Positions 1-8,392 of a stretch of DNA of 64,000 nt are shown piece after piece. Every line of letters starts with the position of its first letter. The stretch's first letter is position 1. Both the position numbers and the translations under genes were made by a program. A model generated the notes under the pieces. That model had not been told where the DNA came from. It ran no database searches and saw nothing but the letters and a program-made list of their open reading frames with translations. This DNA is from Paraburkholderia sp. PGU19 (GTDB lineage: Bacteria; Pseudomonadota; Gammaproteobacteria; Burkholderiales; Burkholderiaceae): positions 3,100,001-3,164,000 of the forward strand of contig NZ_AP023179.1 in NCBI RefSeq assembly GCF_013426915.1, read 5' to 3'.

Positions 1-147
1 AAAGTTGTCCAGCCCGACTACCCGCTGTCCGAGTCCGAGCAGGGTTTCCAGAAGATTCGAACCAATAAATCCAGCCACTCCCGTTATCAACCATGTCTTA
101 GGATGCGCCACCATTTCACTTCGTATCCGGTCGTAGCTGGTTCTCAT
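1..147 (-). CDS. UDP-N-acetylglucosamine C4-epimerase (WbpP/TviC-like), partial
   Basis: Only the first 49 residues are present; the gene runs off the left edge. The protein reads [11 protein letters not shown]... and then [20 protein letters not shown]. This is the N-terminal Rossmann strand of an extended short-chain dehydrogenase with the NAD-binding GxxGxxG motif (GVAGFIG). The sequence around PKTWLITG and VVGLDNF is typical of WbpP/TviC enzymes, which interconvert UDP-GlcNAc (or UDP-GlcNAcA) and the galacto epimers. It lies 53 bases downstream of a WbpO/TviB-like dehydrogenase on the same strand, so the two probably act in sequence on one UDP-HexNAc precursor in the cytoplasm. The family call is firm; substrate order is inferred. 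Confidence 0.85.
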   Translation of the reverse strand, partial: MRTSYDRIRSEMVAHPKTWLITGVAGFIGSNLLETLLGLGQRVVGLDNF

Positions 148-200
148 GTTAAATCTCCAGTGCTCAATAAGACGTACAGCGCGGCGTTTGCGAGAGGCGC

Positions 201-1478
201 TTACAGGCGCAAATCGCTCGCCTCTTGAGGGAGCACATATTTGAGGTCGTAGAGAACGTGCCTTGATTTACCGAACGATCTGAGTGTCTCAGCGCCCCAT
301 TCGACGAATTGCCGATGCGCGACAGCCACCAGCATTGCATCGTATGTGCCCGGCCGAGGTTCCTCAAGCAGCTCCAGCCCGTACTCGTGCCGTGCTTCCT
401 CTCTAGAGACCCACGGGTCATAAATGTCCACATTGACGCCATAGGCCTGCAGACCATGCACAATATCCAGGACACGCGAGTTGCGAAGATCGGGACAGTT
501 TTCTTTGAATGAAAGACCAAGGACGAGTGTGCGTGCGCCAGGGATGTGAATGTCATGTCGGGTCAATGCCCTGATCAGCTGTGCGACCACATACTCGCCC
601 ATACTATCGTTCAGGCGTCGACCTGCGAGAATGATCTCCGGATGGTAGCCAATTGACTGTGCCATGTGCGTCAGATAGTACGGGTCCACGCCGATGCAGT
701 GACCGCCCACCAAACCCGGCCGGAAAGGCAAGAAATTCCATTTCGTACCGGCAGCCGCGAGAACTGACTCGGTGTCGATCCCCAAGCGATTGAAGATGAT
801 CGCAAGTTCATTGACCAGTGCTATGTTGAGGTCGCGCTGAGTATTTTCGATTACCTTCGCCGCCTCCGCGACACGGATGCTGCTAGCCTTATGTGTGCCC
901 GCCGTAATGATTTCCTGATACAGTGAGTCGACAAGGTCCGCGACTTCCGGCGTTGATCCTGATGTGACTTTCTTTATGTCCGTCACGCGATGTGCCTTAT
1001 CCCCCGGATTGATGCGCTCCGGGCTATAGCCGAGATAGAAGTCGGTGTTGTACTTGAGACCGGAGATGCTCTCCAGGATAGGTACGCAGACGTCCTCGGT
1101 CGCGCCGGGATACACGGTGGATTCATAGATGACGACATCGCCCGGTTTCAATACCGATGCGATCGTCTCTGTGGCGCTCACCAAAGGGGAGAAGTCGGGA
1201 CGCTTGAACTTGTCAATCGGCGTCGGAACCGTCGCGATATACGCGTTGCAAGCGCCAAGATCACTTGAGTCACAGGTGTAGGCCAGGCCCTTCGCCTCGG
1301 CCAGTTCCTCGCTGCTCACTTCCAGTGTCTTATCGCGCCCTTCCTTGAGTGCGGAAATGCGCGAACGGTTGATATCGTAACCGATGACTGTACGCTTTTT
1401 GCCAAACTCAACCGCCAGTGGCAGTCCGACGTAACCCAGTCCGACGACCGCAAGACGAAGTTCCTCAAGCTTGTTCAT
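201..1478 (-). CDS. UDP-N-acetyl-hexosamine 6-dehydrogenase (WbpO/TviB-like)
   Basis: A 425-residue nucleotide-sugar dehydrogenase of the UDP-Glc/GDP-Man dehydrogenase family, full length. The N-terminus has the NAD-binding motif [12 protein letters not shown] (residues about 10-21). The catalytic thiol motif [14 protein letters not shown] places the nucleophile at Cys261. The segment [10 protein letters not shown] and the C-terminal [16 protein letters not shown] block are typical of enzymes that oxidise C6 of UDP-HexNAc (TviB, WbpO) rather than UDP-glucose. It is expected to make UDP-HexNAc uronic acid for a Vi-like or O-antigen-like polymer. It sits between the Wzc-like kinase gene and the epimerase, all on the minus strand, as one operon. 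Confidence 0.9.
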   Translation of the reverse strand: MNKLEELRLAVVGLGYVGLPLAVEFGKKRTVIGYDINRSRISALKEGRDKTLEVSSEELAEAKGLAYTCDSSDLGACNAYIATVPTPIDKFKRPDFSPLVSATETIASVLKPGDVVIYESTVYPGATEDVCVPILESISGLKYNTDFYLGYSPERINPGDKAHRVTDIKKVTSGSTPEVADLVDSLYQEIITAGTHKASSIRVAEAAKVIENTQRDLNIALVNELAIIFNRLGIDTESVLAAAGTKWNFLPFRPGLVGGHCIGVDPYYLTHMAQSIGYHPEIILAGRRLNDSMGEYVVAQLIRALTRHDIHIPGARTLVLGLSFKENCPDLRNSRVLDIVHGLQAYGVNVDIYDPWVSREEARHEYGLELLEEPRPGTYDAMLVAVAHRQFVEWGAETLRSFGKSRHVLYDLKYVLPQEASDLRL

Positions 1479-1558
1479 GACTATCTCCCCCTAGACGTTG
1501 TATGCGCAACTGGCGGAAACACGCTGATCCTCGCGACTGCGTGTGAGTCCGCCAAAAG

Positions 1559-3805
1559 TTATTTCGAACCCGCGTGGTAGTCGTAGGCCAGATAAGACCG
1601 ACTTCCGTAGCGTCGAGCCATTGCGTAATCCATCGTGTGCATATTGGTGGCGTTCAATAGCACGCCGTTGACTTTGGCCCCGGCCAGGGAAAGTCGCTTG
1701 ATGCTTTCCTGAAGTTCGCCAACCCTGGTATCGCCAAACCTGGCGACGAGGAAAAGCAGTCCAGCGACTGGCGCCATGATTCCCGCGTCAGAGACGACGA
1801 GCACGGGCGGTGCGTCAAGTAAGACAAGGTCATAACTGGCGGAAGCCCTTGCAATAATCTGACGGAACGTATTCGACATGACCAGCTCCGCCGGATCCGT
1901 CGGATATCGGCCTGTCTGTAGCAGGTCGAGTCTGGGCATCACATCTCTTGATATCGCCGCGTCAAGTTCGGCCGTCCCTTCAATGACTTCCGCCAAACCC
2001 GCACTCGGCGCGACGCCAAGGTAGCGATGCAGCCGGCCTTTCCGCAAGTCACCGTCGATAAGCAGTACGCGCTTTCCACCCGAGGCGAGCAGTGCTGCGA
2101 GATTCGCCGAAATGAATGACTTTCCGACAGCCGGCAGCGGCCCCGTCATCATCACGACGTTGTTTCGAGCGCCGATCATCGCGAACTGCAATGCCGAGCG
2201 CACAATGCGCAGTGCTTCCACCGACGGATCTCTCGGGTAGAGCGACGCCAGCAACATGTTTTCGCGATTGTTGGCTTTCAGCTTGCCATTTAGACGTTCC
2301 TGCTCGTCGCTTTTCGGGATCGTCCCGAAAACCCCAAGCCCGGTGCGCGCTTCAATCTCCCTTGAATCGGTCGCTCCGCGGAATACGTAGTCGCGTGCGA
2401 TAGCGAGTCCAACGCCCACCAGCGCGCCCAACACCAGGGAGACCGCCATCACGAGCAACTTGAGCGGCTTGACCGGCTTATCCGGAACGTCTGCCCAGTC
2501 GATGAGTTGTGCGGAACCCGCCTTGCCTGCCTGGATCACCTTCAATTGTTCGATGTTGTTGCGCAGAGTCGTGTACAGATCCGTATTGACCCTGACGTCC
2601 CGCTCAAGCCGCATTGCGCCTTGCTGCTCGCGCGGCATCGTTTTGATCTGGCCGCTGATTTCATCCAGAGCCTTTTGCGTCGACGCGATCTGTGCGTTGA
2701 TCGCAACGACCACCGGGTACGTCGGCGCGTAAGTGGCAAGCAGGGCGTCCCGCTTGCGCTGAAGCTCCAGCACCTGTGTCATGCCTTCCGCGCTACGCTG
2801 AAGAAGCAGACGCGCCTCTTCGTTCATATCCAGCAAGCCGTGCGTGTTGCGATATGTGTTGTACGCATCCTCCGATTCGCGCACTTGCCTTTCCATGGTT
2901 GGCAACTGGCTTTGGAGATAGTCGAGCGAGTTCTTCGCGATAATGGCTTTGCGAGCCGCGTTCCACTGCTCATATTGACGACCGATTTCGTTGATCGTCT
3001 CGGTAGCTCGCCGCGCGTCGGTACCCTCCAGCGAAACCTTCAACATGCTGGATTTCGAACCAAGCTCCTTGACTTGCAGGATCTTTTGCAACCGGTCCAC
3101 CGTCTGTTGACGGGAGTACCTGACCACATCGAAGCGGGCTCCCGCATTTCCGTTTAGCTTTGCGATGAGAAGCGTGATGGGTCCCTGTGTGGTATCGATC
3201 CTGAGCGCGCGGCCGACATCGCCCCGAATACCCTCTTCGGGTAGACCAGGACCCTCCAACGCATACGCGTGATCGCCAAGCGCCGTGACACTGTAGTTCT
3301 CGCCGAGCCACGTGTCCGGAACATTGAAACTGCTTAGCTTTATGGATTCCGTGCCCCAGGCGTAGCCGCCCATCCCAAGCAGCCCGGGTGTCGACAAACT
3401 GTCGCTGCGGCGTGCGAATAATTGCCCGATGGGGCCGAAGTAATGCGGTTTCGCCTCGATCTCCAGGCGCAAGGCATCGACAGCTCGCGAAACAATGAGC
3501 CGGGATCCTATGACCTGGATCTCACTCTCCGCGGTCGAGCGCTCATCGAACCCCGGCGAAATATTGTTGAGCAGGTCGTTTCCGGCTTGCCGCGACGGCT
3601 GGCCTGTGGAGTCTTCGACCTTGATCAGTACGCTCGACTCATACAACGGGGGCGTCACCAGAATGTAGATGGCTCCCATCATGACGACAGAGACGACGGC
3701 TATCAGGACCATCACGCGATACCCGATAATCGCATCGATTATCGCAGCTACCCCTGTTCTTTCGTCGACTGCCGGCCCATTTTCTAATGTGCGTTCGTCT
3801 TGCAT
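1559..3805 (-). CDS. Wzc-like polysaccharide co-polymerase / BY-type tyrosine autokinase (locus A)
   Basis: A 748-residue inner-membrane protein controlling polymer length and export. Residues about 25-70 hold a Wzz domain with the first transmembrane helix. A coiled-coil periplasmic region with a GNVR-like tail follows (about 250-450), then the second membrane helix (LLVMAVSLVLGALVGVGLAI). The cytoplasmic BY-kinase domain has Walker A GPLPAVGKS (Lys562), Walker A' LLIDGDLRKGR and Walker B LVLLDAPP. The C-terminus carries a tyrosine cluster (YAMARRYGSRSYLAYDY) for autophosphorylation. A longer frame begins at 3874, but the start at 3805 is preceded by AAAGGA and matches the family length. It lies 80 bases upstream of the dehydrogenase gene. 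It is a paralogue of the protein at 41728-43953. Confidence 0.93.
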   Translation of the reverse strand: MQDERTLENGPAVDERTGVAAIIDAIIGYRVMVLIAVVSVVMMGAIYILVTPPLYESSVLIKVEDSTGQPSRQAGNDLLNNISPGFDERSTAESEIQVIGSRLIVSRAVDALRLEIEAKPHYFGPIGQLFARRSDSLSTPGLLGMGGYAWGTESIKLSSFNVPDTWLGENYSVTALGDHAYALEGPGLPEEGIRGDVGRALRIDTTQGPITLLIAKLNGNAGARFDVVRYSRQQTVDRLQKILQVKELGSKSSMLKVSLEGTDARRATETINEIGRQYEQWNAARKAIIAKNSLDYLQSQLPTMERQVRESEDAYNTYRNTHGLLDMNEEARLLLQRSAEGMTQVLELQRKRDALLATYAPTYPVVVAINAQIASTQKALDEISGQIKTMPREQQGAMRLERDVRVNTDLYTTLRNNIEQLKVIQAGKAGSAQLIDWADVPDKPVKPLKLLVMAVSLVLGALVGVGLAIARDYVFRGATDSREIEARTGLGVFGTIPKSDEQERLNGKLKANNRENMLLASLYPRDPSVEALRIVRSALQFAMIGARNNVVMMTGPLPAVGKSFISANLAALLASGGKRVLLIDGDLRKGRLHRYLGVAPSAGLAEVIEGTAELDAAISRDVMPRLDLLQTGRYPTDPAELVMSNTFRQIIARASASYDLVLLDAPPVLVVSDAGIMAPVAGLLFLVARFGDTRVGELQESIKRLSLAGAKVNGVLLNATNMHTMDYAMARRYGSRSYLAYDYHAGSK

Positions 3806-3874
3806 TTTCAATCCTTTGTAGTACGAAACGGTCCGCCGAACTTCGGCCTGTCGGGCCGATATGCGTTCGGCCAA

Positions 3875-4999
3875 TCAACTGATAATTTTGAGCCCCTCCA
3901 TGATGATCTTCGGGCCTCTTATGACGTCATAGTCGTCGCTTCTCAATCGCCGCATGCGAGAGCCGACCCACGTCGATGAATTGACCCTGATCGACCCCGT
4001 CACAACATTCCCGTCCAGCTTGAGTCCCGATATGTTCAGCGGCGCCACCGCCGACAGTTCGTCACGATGCCCCGAAATTTCGATGTTGATCAGCTTGGCC
4101 CGCGGGCCGACAAGTGCCTGCAAGTAGATCAGAATGCCGGTGCGGCAATGTCTGGTCACAGGGTTAACGACACGGATGTTGTCCAGTACGTCGAGATTGC
4201 TGTTCGGTTCGATGTCGAGGCCCGCCGACGGCAACGTGCCGCCTATCCTCTGCCAGACCGGTCGTTCGATCAGTATGTTCGAGCCGCTGACGATCGAGAC
4301 GCCCTGCCTGCGGCAGTCCGAGGCGAGGTGATCAAGGACAGTGATATGACTCGAGGTCTGACCTTTTCGTTGGTAGCTGTTGGCGATATAAATTCCGTCT
4401 CCCCAGCACCCAACGGTAACGGGTGAAATCAGGGTCACGTTCGAACTTCCGGCGACTGAAATTCCCATGCCGTAGCCGTCGCGGTCCGCTTCATTGCCCG
4501 CTTTGTTCAGATCTTTCTTCCCGTCCAGGACCGCGCCCTCGACGACGACGCCCTGAACGTCCCATATACGTAACATCTGATAAGTTGCCTGCTCGTGCGG
4601 CAGCAGCGCCAGGGAAGCACCCGGCTCAAACCGCAGTCGGCTCCCACTACGCAATTGAAGGCCGCTTGCATCAATCCGGCTCGCCCCCGTCATTAGCAAA
4701 GTCTTGCCTACGGATTGGTCGATTGCCCTCTGCAGGTTCGTCCTGTCGTTCGACTGGCCATCACCCTTCACACCAAACGCCTTGTCGACGACCGTCGGCG
4801 TCGAGGGTTGGCCTACGGCTGCTGCGAGTCGAGGCAAACCTGCCCCACTAACAAGAGCAACAGATGCTGCCTTGAGCAGGCCACGCCGCACGCCACAAAT
4901 GGATGAAGCCCCGCCGTCTGATTTACGAGCAGACGCCGACCGCAGTTCTCCTGCGGTGTCGTCGGAACGGCACGGCTGTAGCGAGTTATTGGAGTGCAC
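3875..4999 (-). CDS. Exported right-handed beta-helix protein (pectate-lyase-superfamily fold), Tat-type signal
   Basis: A 374-residue protein. The open frame extends upstream to 5083, but a GTG at 4999 is preceded by a strong Shine-Dalgarno (GGGGGAAG, spacing 6). That start puts a twin-arginine motif, VRRGLLKAAS, near residue 37, followed by a hydrophobic stretch: a Tat-type signal. The mature part begins with VVDKAFGVKGDGQSNDRTNL, the signature opening of the pectate-lyase-3/beta-helix superfamily, and continues with repeating N-S-N-V/I-turn strands. Such proteins in polysaccharide loci are usually lyases, hydrolases or epimerases acting on the polymer in the periplasm or outside. Catalytic residues cannot be assigned by eye, so the activity is unknown. 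It is the first gene of the minus-strand operon, with the kinase start 70 bases downstream. Confidence 0.72.
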   Translation of the reverse strand: MHSNNSLQPCRSDDTAGELRSASARKSDGGASSICGVRRGLLKAASVALVSGAGLPRLAAAVGQPSTPTVVDKAFGVKGDGQSNDRTNLQRAIDQSVGKTLLMTGASRIDASGLQLRSGSRLRFEPGASLALLPHEQATYQMLRIWDVQGVVVEGAVLDGKKDLNKAGNEADRDGYGMGISVAGSSNVTLISPVTVGCWGDGIYIANSYQRKGQTSSHITVLDHLASDCRRQGVSIVSGSNILIERPVWQRIGGTLPSAGLDIEPNSNLDVLDNIRVVNPVTRHCRTGILIYLQALVGPRAKLINIEISGHRDELSAVAPLNISGLKLDGNVVTGSIRVNSSTWVGSRMRRLRSDDYDVIRGPKIIMEGLKIIS

Positions 5000-5478
5000 G
5001 TCTTGCTTCCCCCGAGCAGAACTCAATCCCCCGACGAGACTGAGTTGAGGCCGTACAACGCCGGCCAGCCCATGCAACTGCAACCATCAAAGACTGAGTC
5101 GTCGCTGGCGTACACGTACTCTAGCCGATAGAGAAACAGAAATTCTGTCGGCAGCCGCGATTTCATTCATTTGTGTTGGGTAGCTCACATATGAAACGGT
5201 GGCGTAGCCCCGTTTGCGTATAATCGACCGCACCCCAATGCGATCGCCCGAGTTCGATTTTTTGGGCCGAATCGTTGTGTTTGTTTCCGCATACTTGCCC
5301 ATTTGAAGAGGGAGCTTTTCCGCCTATCATCAAGCTTCACGAAGCGCCATTCTTCGGCAGTAGTGCGAACGAGAAATGGTCTCGATAGACAACGATATAG
5401 TCACTATTTTGTAACGTTTTTTTGATGGTGACTCGGTCATGTAGAAGTTCGAACCAAGTAGATTCCCAGGCGAACGTC
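5000..5478. promoter_or_regulatory. Divergent intergenic region between the beta-helix operon and the WecA-like gene
   Basis: About 480 bases separate two divergently oriented starts, so both promoters should lie here. A TATAAT hexamer is visible at 5219-5224 on the plus strand, but no good -35 box lies at the right distance. The sequence from 5100 to 5420 is AT-rich compared with the flanks and contains a run of seven T at about 5413-5420. No convincing gene was found; short frames here have no recognisable product. The promoter assignment is an inference from gene orientation. Confidence 0.35.
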
Positions 5479-6609
5479 ATGCTCAACCTAATCTTAAGTT
5501 TTGTGAGTTGTTTCCTGATCACCTGGTTGATTGTTCGATACGGCTCGCAAGTCTGTCGCCTTTCTCTGGACTGGGATATTCATTCTGTTCAAAAGAATCA
5601 TTCACGGCCCATCCCGCGCATAGGCGGACTGGCAATCGTTCTCGCAACAGGTATCACTTGCATGATTGGTGCAGTCTTCGGGGGCAACCCCAGGGCGGAA
5701 ACAATGCTGCTGTTGTCGGCCAGCGCGCTTCCGTTTGCCAGCGGTCTGCTTGAGGATCTGACCAAGCGCATTTCGCCCCGCGCGAGACTACTCAGTGCTC
5801 TCGCGGGTGCCCTTGCCGGTACGTGGTTGCTAAATGCAGTGATCATCAGAGTTGATCTTCCGCTGATCGATAAAGCGCTGCTTTTCTCGCCGTTCGCCGT
5901 GGCGTTCACGTGCATATTCGTCGCTGGCCTCTCAAACGCTGTGAACATCATTGATGGAATGAACGGCCTGTCGTCTGGTGCTTCGATTCTGATATTCGCA
6001 TCAATCGGTTACGTTGCGCACGACGCGGGCGACTGGTTTGTGATGAGCGTTGCTCTGACGATGATCGGCGCAATCCTGGGTTTTGTCGTATGGAACTACC
6101 CGATCGCATCGGTATTCATTGGGGACGGCGGGGCCTACTTCGTCGGCTTTGTGATGGCCGAACTGCTGGTCTCGCTCGTGGTGAGGCATCCAGACGTGTG
6201 TGCCTGGTATGCCGCTAGCGTCGCTGTTTATCCGCTCTTCGAAACCGTATTCTCCATTTATCGACGCCGGTTTCTCAAAGGCTGCGCTGTATCGCAACCA
6301 GATGATTTGCATCTGCATACCCTCATCTATAAGCGCGTTACGCGGCACAGCTGGATCGCTGCAAATTCCCGCGAGCGCGCCAACGCACGCACTTCTGTTT
6401 ATCTGTGGCTGCTGTCGATGATTTCGATCACCCCCGCGACTTTCTTCTACAAGAGCCCGGCGGTACTTTTTCTCGCGATGAGCGGTTTCATCGCCGCCTA
6501 CCTTCTCTTGTACCGCCGTATTGTCCTGTTCAAGACTCCTCGCTGGATCTTCCCTCATCAGAAGCATCCGGTCGAATCTTCTACAGCTGGAGAAACGCAC
6601 AATCGCTAG
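5479..6609 (+). CDS. WecA/MraY-family polyprenyl-phosphate N-acetylhexosamine-1-phosphate transferase
   Basis: A 376-residue polytopic membrane enzyme of glycosyltransferase family 4 (MraY/WecA/WbpL). It should transfer HexNAc-1-phosphate from a UDP-sugar to undecaprenyl phosphate and so start the locus A repeat unit. Family motifs are clear: HSRPIPRIGGLAI near the N-terminus, NAVNIIDGMNGLSSG with the conserved Asp, IASVFIGDGGAYFVGF, and the cytoplasmic HLHTLIYKR loop. About ten hydrophobic segments are visible. The start at 5479 (MLNLILSFVSC) begins directly with the first membrane helix and has AGG eight bases upstream; an in-frame ATG at 5422 is possible but less likely. The acceptor sugar (GlcNAc, GalNAc or FucNAc) cannot be told from sequence. 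Confidence 0.88.
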   Translation: MLNLILSFVSCFLITWLIVRYGSQVCRLSLDWDIHSVQKNHSRPIPRIGGLAIVLATGITCMIGAVFGGNPRAETMLLLSASALPFASGLLEDLTKRISPRARLLSALAGALAGTWLLNAVIIRVDLPLIDKALLFSPFAVAFTCIFVAGLSNAVNIIDGMNGLSSGASILIFASIGYVAHDAGDWFVMSVALTMIGAILGFVVWNYPIASVFIGDGGAYFVGFVMAELLVSLVVRHPDVCAWYAASVAVYPLFETVFSIYRRRFLKGCAVSQPDDLHLHTLIYKRVTRHSWIAANSRERANARTSVYLWLLSMISITPATFFYKSPAVLFLAMSGFIAAYLLLYRRIVLFKTPRWIFPHQKHPVESSTAGETHNR

Positions 6610-7017
6610 AGCCTGTGTCGCCACGAGCGTCGCATCCAGCTATCAGAATGCACGAGCCGCCTTCCGCAATAGAACGGAATGAACCATACGACCGAATTTG
6701 CGGGTCGGGCGGCATTTGAGCTGATTCACGCGTTCCAGTGAGTTTCCGGCCACTATTTCGGTTTACTCGTTAAACACGCGATAAGTGCAAGGTTTACCGC
6801 ATGCGCGATTCGGGTGTATCGCGATTAAGGATGCGGAATGAGGCCGCTGTATAAGCGCCTGGTACGCGTAGCATCGTTAATCGCCCGGTCTGAATTTAGT
6901 ATTCAAACCGGGCTCAAATGCCGGTTCTAAGTCACGTGTGTCATCTCATTTAAACCAGCTAGCAAGATCAATGCAGACCAGTATTTCCAGACGATGACGG
7001 AATAAGGAGAGAAGACG
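6610..7017. promoter_or_regulatory. Intergenic region with two inverted repeats before the acyltransferase gene
   Basis: A gap of 408 bases without a supported gene. It holds a strong interrupted inverted repeat at 6883-6913 (arms GCCCGGTCTGAAT and ATTCAAACCGGGC, one mismatch, 5-base loop TTAGT). A shorter one lies at 6804-6823 (CGCGAT, 8-base spacer, ATCGCG). Neither is followed by a T run, so they look more like protein-binding sites or mRNA leader structures than terminators. A clear ribosome site (AAGGAGA) precedes the next start at 7018. Confidence 0.4.
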
Positions 7018-8166
7018 ATGGCATTAGCTACAGACGCCATATCGTTTGAGGTCGTGCGAGATATCGAGCGTTTCCGCACGCTTCAACCTGAATGGAACGA
7101 GTTGTGGCATGCAGCCGATGGAGGCTTCGCCGATCATTTCGGCTTTTGCCACGCCAGCCTGATGGCGGAAGACCCTGGCTCTCCGCGCAAGCTGCACTGT
7201 CTCGTCGGTCGTCACACTGGTCGCATCGTGGTCATCTGGCCGCTGCTCGCGTACCGGTACAAATTGTGGCGATATCTCACGCCCCTTGCACCAGAAAACC
7301 GTTCGCCCACCAACATGCTCTTGGCACCCGAATGCAATAACGAAGCGGTCGTGAATTCCGCATTGAACGCGGCAATCAAGTCCGCGCATGCCGACGTGAT
7401 CGAGCTGTGGCGCGTGCCGTCTGACTCGCTGTTTTGTCAATGCCTGAAGCGCCATGCAATGACGCGCCGCGAGACGCACGAGCGCACTTACTTCGCGACC
7501 TTGCGAGGCGAGACCGACTGGGATTCATTCTGCCGCTCCCGCCCTGGACGAGACAAAAATCCGGACTACGCAAAGCGCAAACTTGCAAAGCACCTCGAGT
7601 ACGACATCGAATTGCTTGACCGAAACGATGAGCGCACCGCATCGATCGTCGACTGGCTGGTTTTGAACAAACGCAAATGGGCACAAGATAAGGACATCGA
7701 CAGCCGATGGGTGTCTGGCGAATCCAGCGGCAAATTCTGGCGCGACTTGATGGTGAACGAAACGTACGAGCCCGGTATGTTCCGGCTTTTCGCGCTCTTG
7801 CATCAGGGAACCCCACTCGCCGCGCTGATTGTCGGCGTCGGCCGTCGACGTCTGTTCTTCCTGACCGTCACGTATGACCTCACACATGCGAAATTCTCGC
7901 CTGGCACCGTCATTCTGGACGAGTGCGTCAAATGGGCCTTCGATCATGGGTTCGATGCGGACTTCACGCCTGGTAACGAGCCATACAAAGTGTCGTGGAG
8001 CGGCAAGCAGTCGTATCAGACCTCTTCAATTCTCGTGATGGCGAGCGCATGGGGATCGCTGAGCTATTCGGCAAAGACGTTTGCCCGGCAACTCAAGTCT
8101 AGGCTGACGGGCATGGCGAGTCGGGGTTTACCAGCCCCGAAGGGCGCCGGGGACGTGCCGCAGTGA
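7018..8166 (+). CDS. CelD/BcsL-like GNAT-fold acyltransferase (Acetyltransf_6 type), copy 1
   Basis: A 382-residue protein with no signal peptide. The N-terminal part (FEVVRDIERFRTLQPEWNEL, then HCLVGRHTGRIVVIWPLLAY) and the C-terminal GNAT-like part (LNKRKWAQDK; GTVILDECVKWAFDHGFDAD; FTPGNEPYKVSW) follow the pattern of the CelD/BcsL cellulose-associated acetyltransferase family. In polysaccharide loci these enzymes are thought to N- or O-acylate sugars in the cytoplasm using acyl-CoA. The start is fixed by AAGGAGAGAAGACG just upstream. It is clearly paralogous to the protein at 17497-18669, with the same block order throughout. Substrate is unknown. Confidence 0.8.
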   Translation: MALATDAISFEVVRDIERFRTLQPEWNELWHAADGGFADHFGFCHASLMAEDPGSPRKLHCLVGRHTGRIVVIWPLLAYRYKLWRYLTPLAPENRSPTNMLLAPECNNEAVVNSALNAAIKSAHADVIELWRVPSDSLFCQCLKRHAMTRRETHERTYFATLRGETDWDSFCRSRPGRDKNPDYAKRKLAKHLEYDIELLDRNDERTASIVDWLVLNKRKWAQDKDIDSRWVSGESSGKFWRDLMVNETYEPGMFRLFALLHQGTPLAALIVGVGRRRLFFLTVTYDLTHAKFSPGTVILDECVKWAFDHGFDADFTPGNEPYKVSWSGKQSYQTSSILVMASAWGSLSYSAKTFARQLKSRLTGMASRGLPAPKGAGDVPQ

Positions 8167-8392
8167 TGGCTCGTGGAGATTCAAGCTCAACCCGTCCGCT
8201 AACCTCTACGATACGAGCCGCGTCGGCAATCGAGTTCGATCGTATAGGAACGTTGCTTCCGTCCTAACTGCCGCCGCCGTTCCTTTAGTGTCGCGTAAGT
8301 GACATGGTTACTGATTTTCGCGGCGCAAACCAGCTTTACCGCTGGCGCATGCTTGTCCAACGGTTCGCACAAACATCGCTCACTAATACCGC

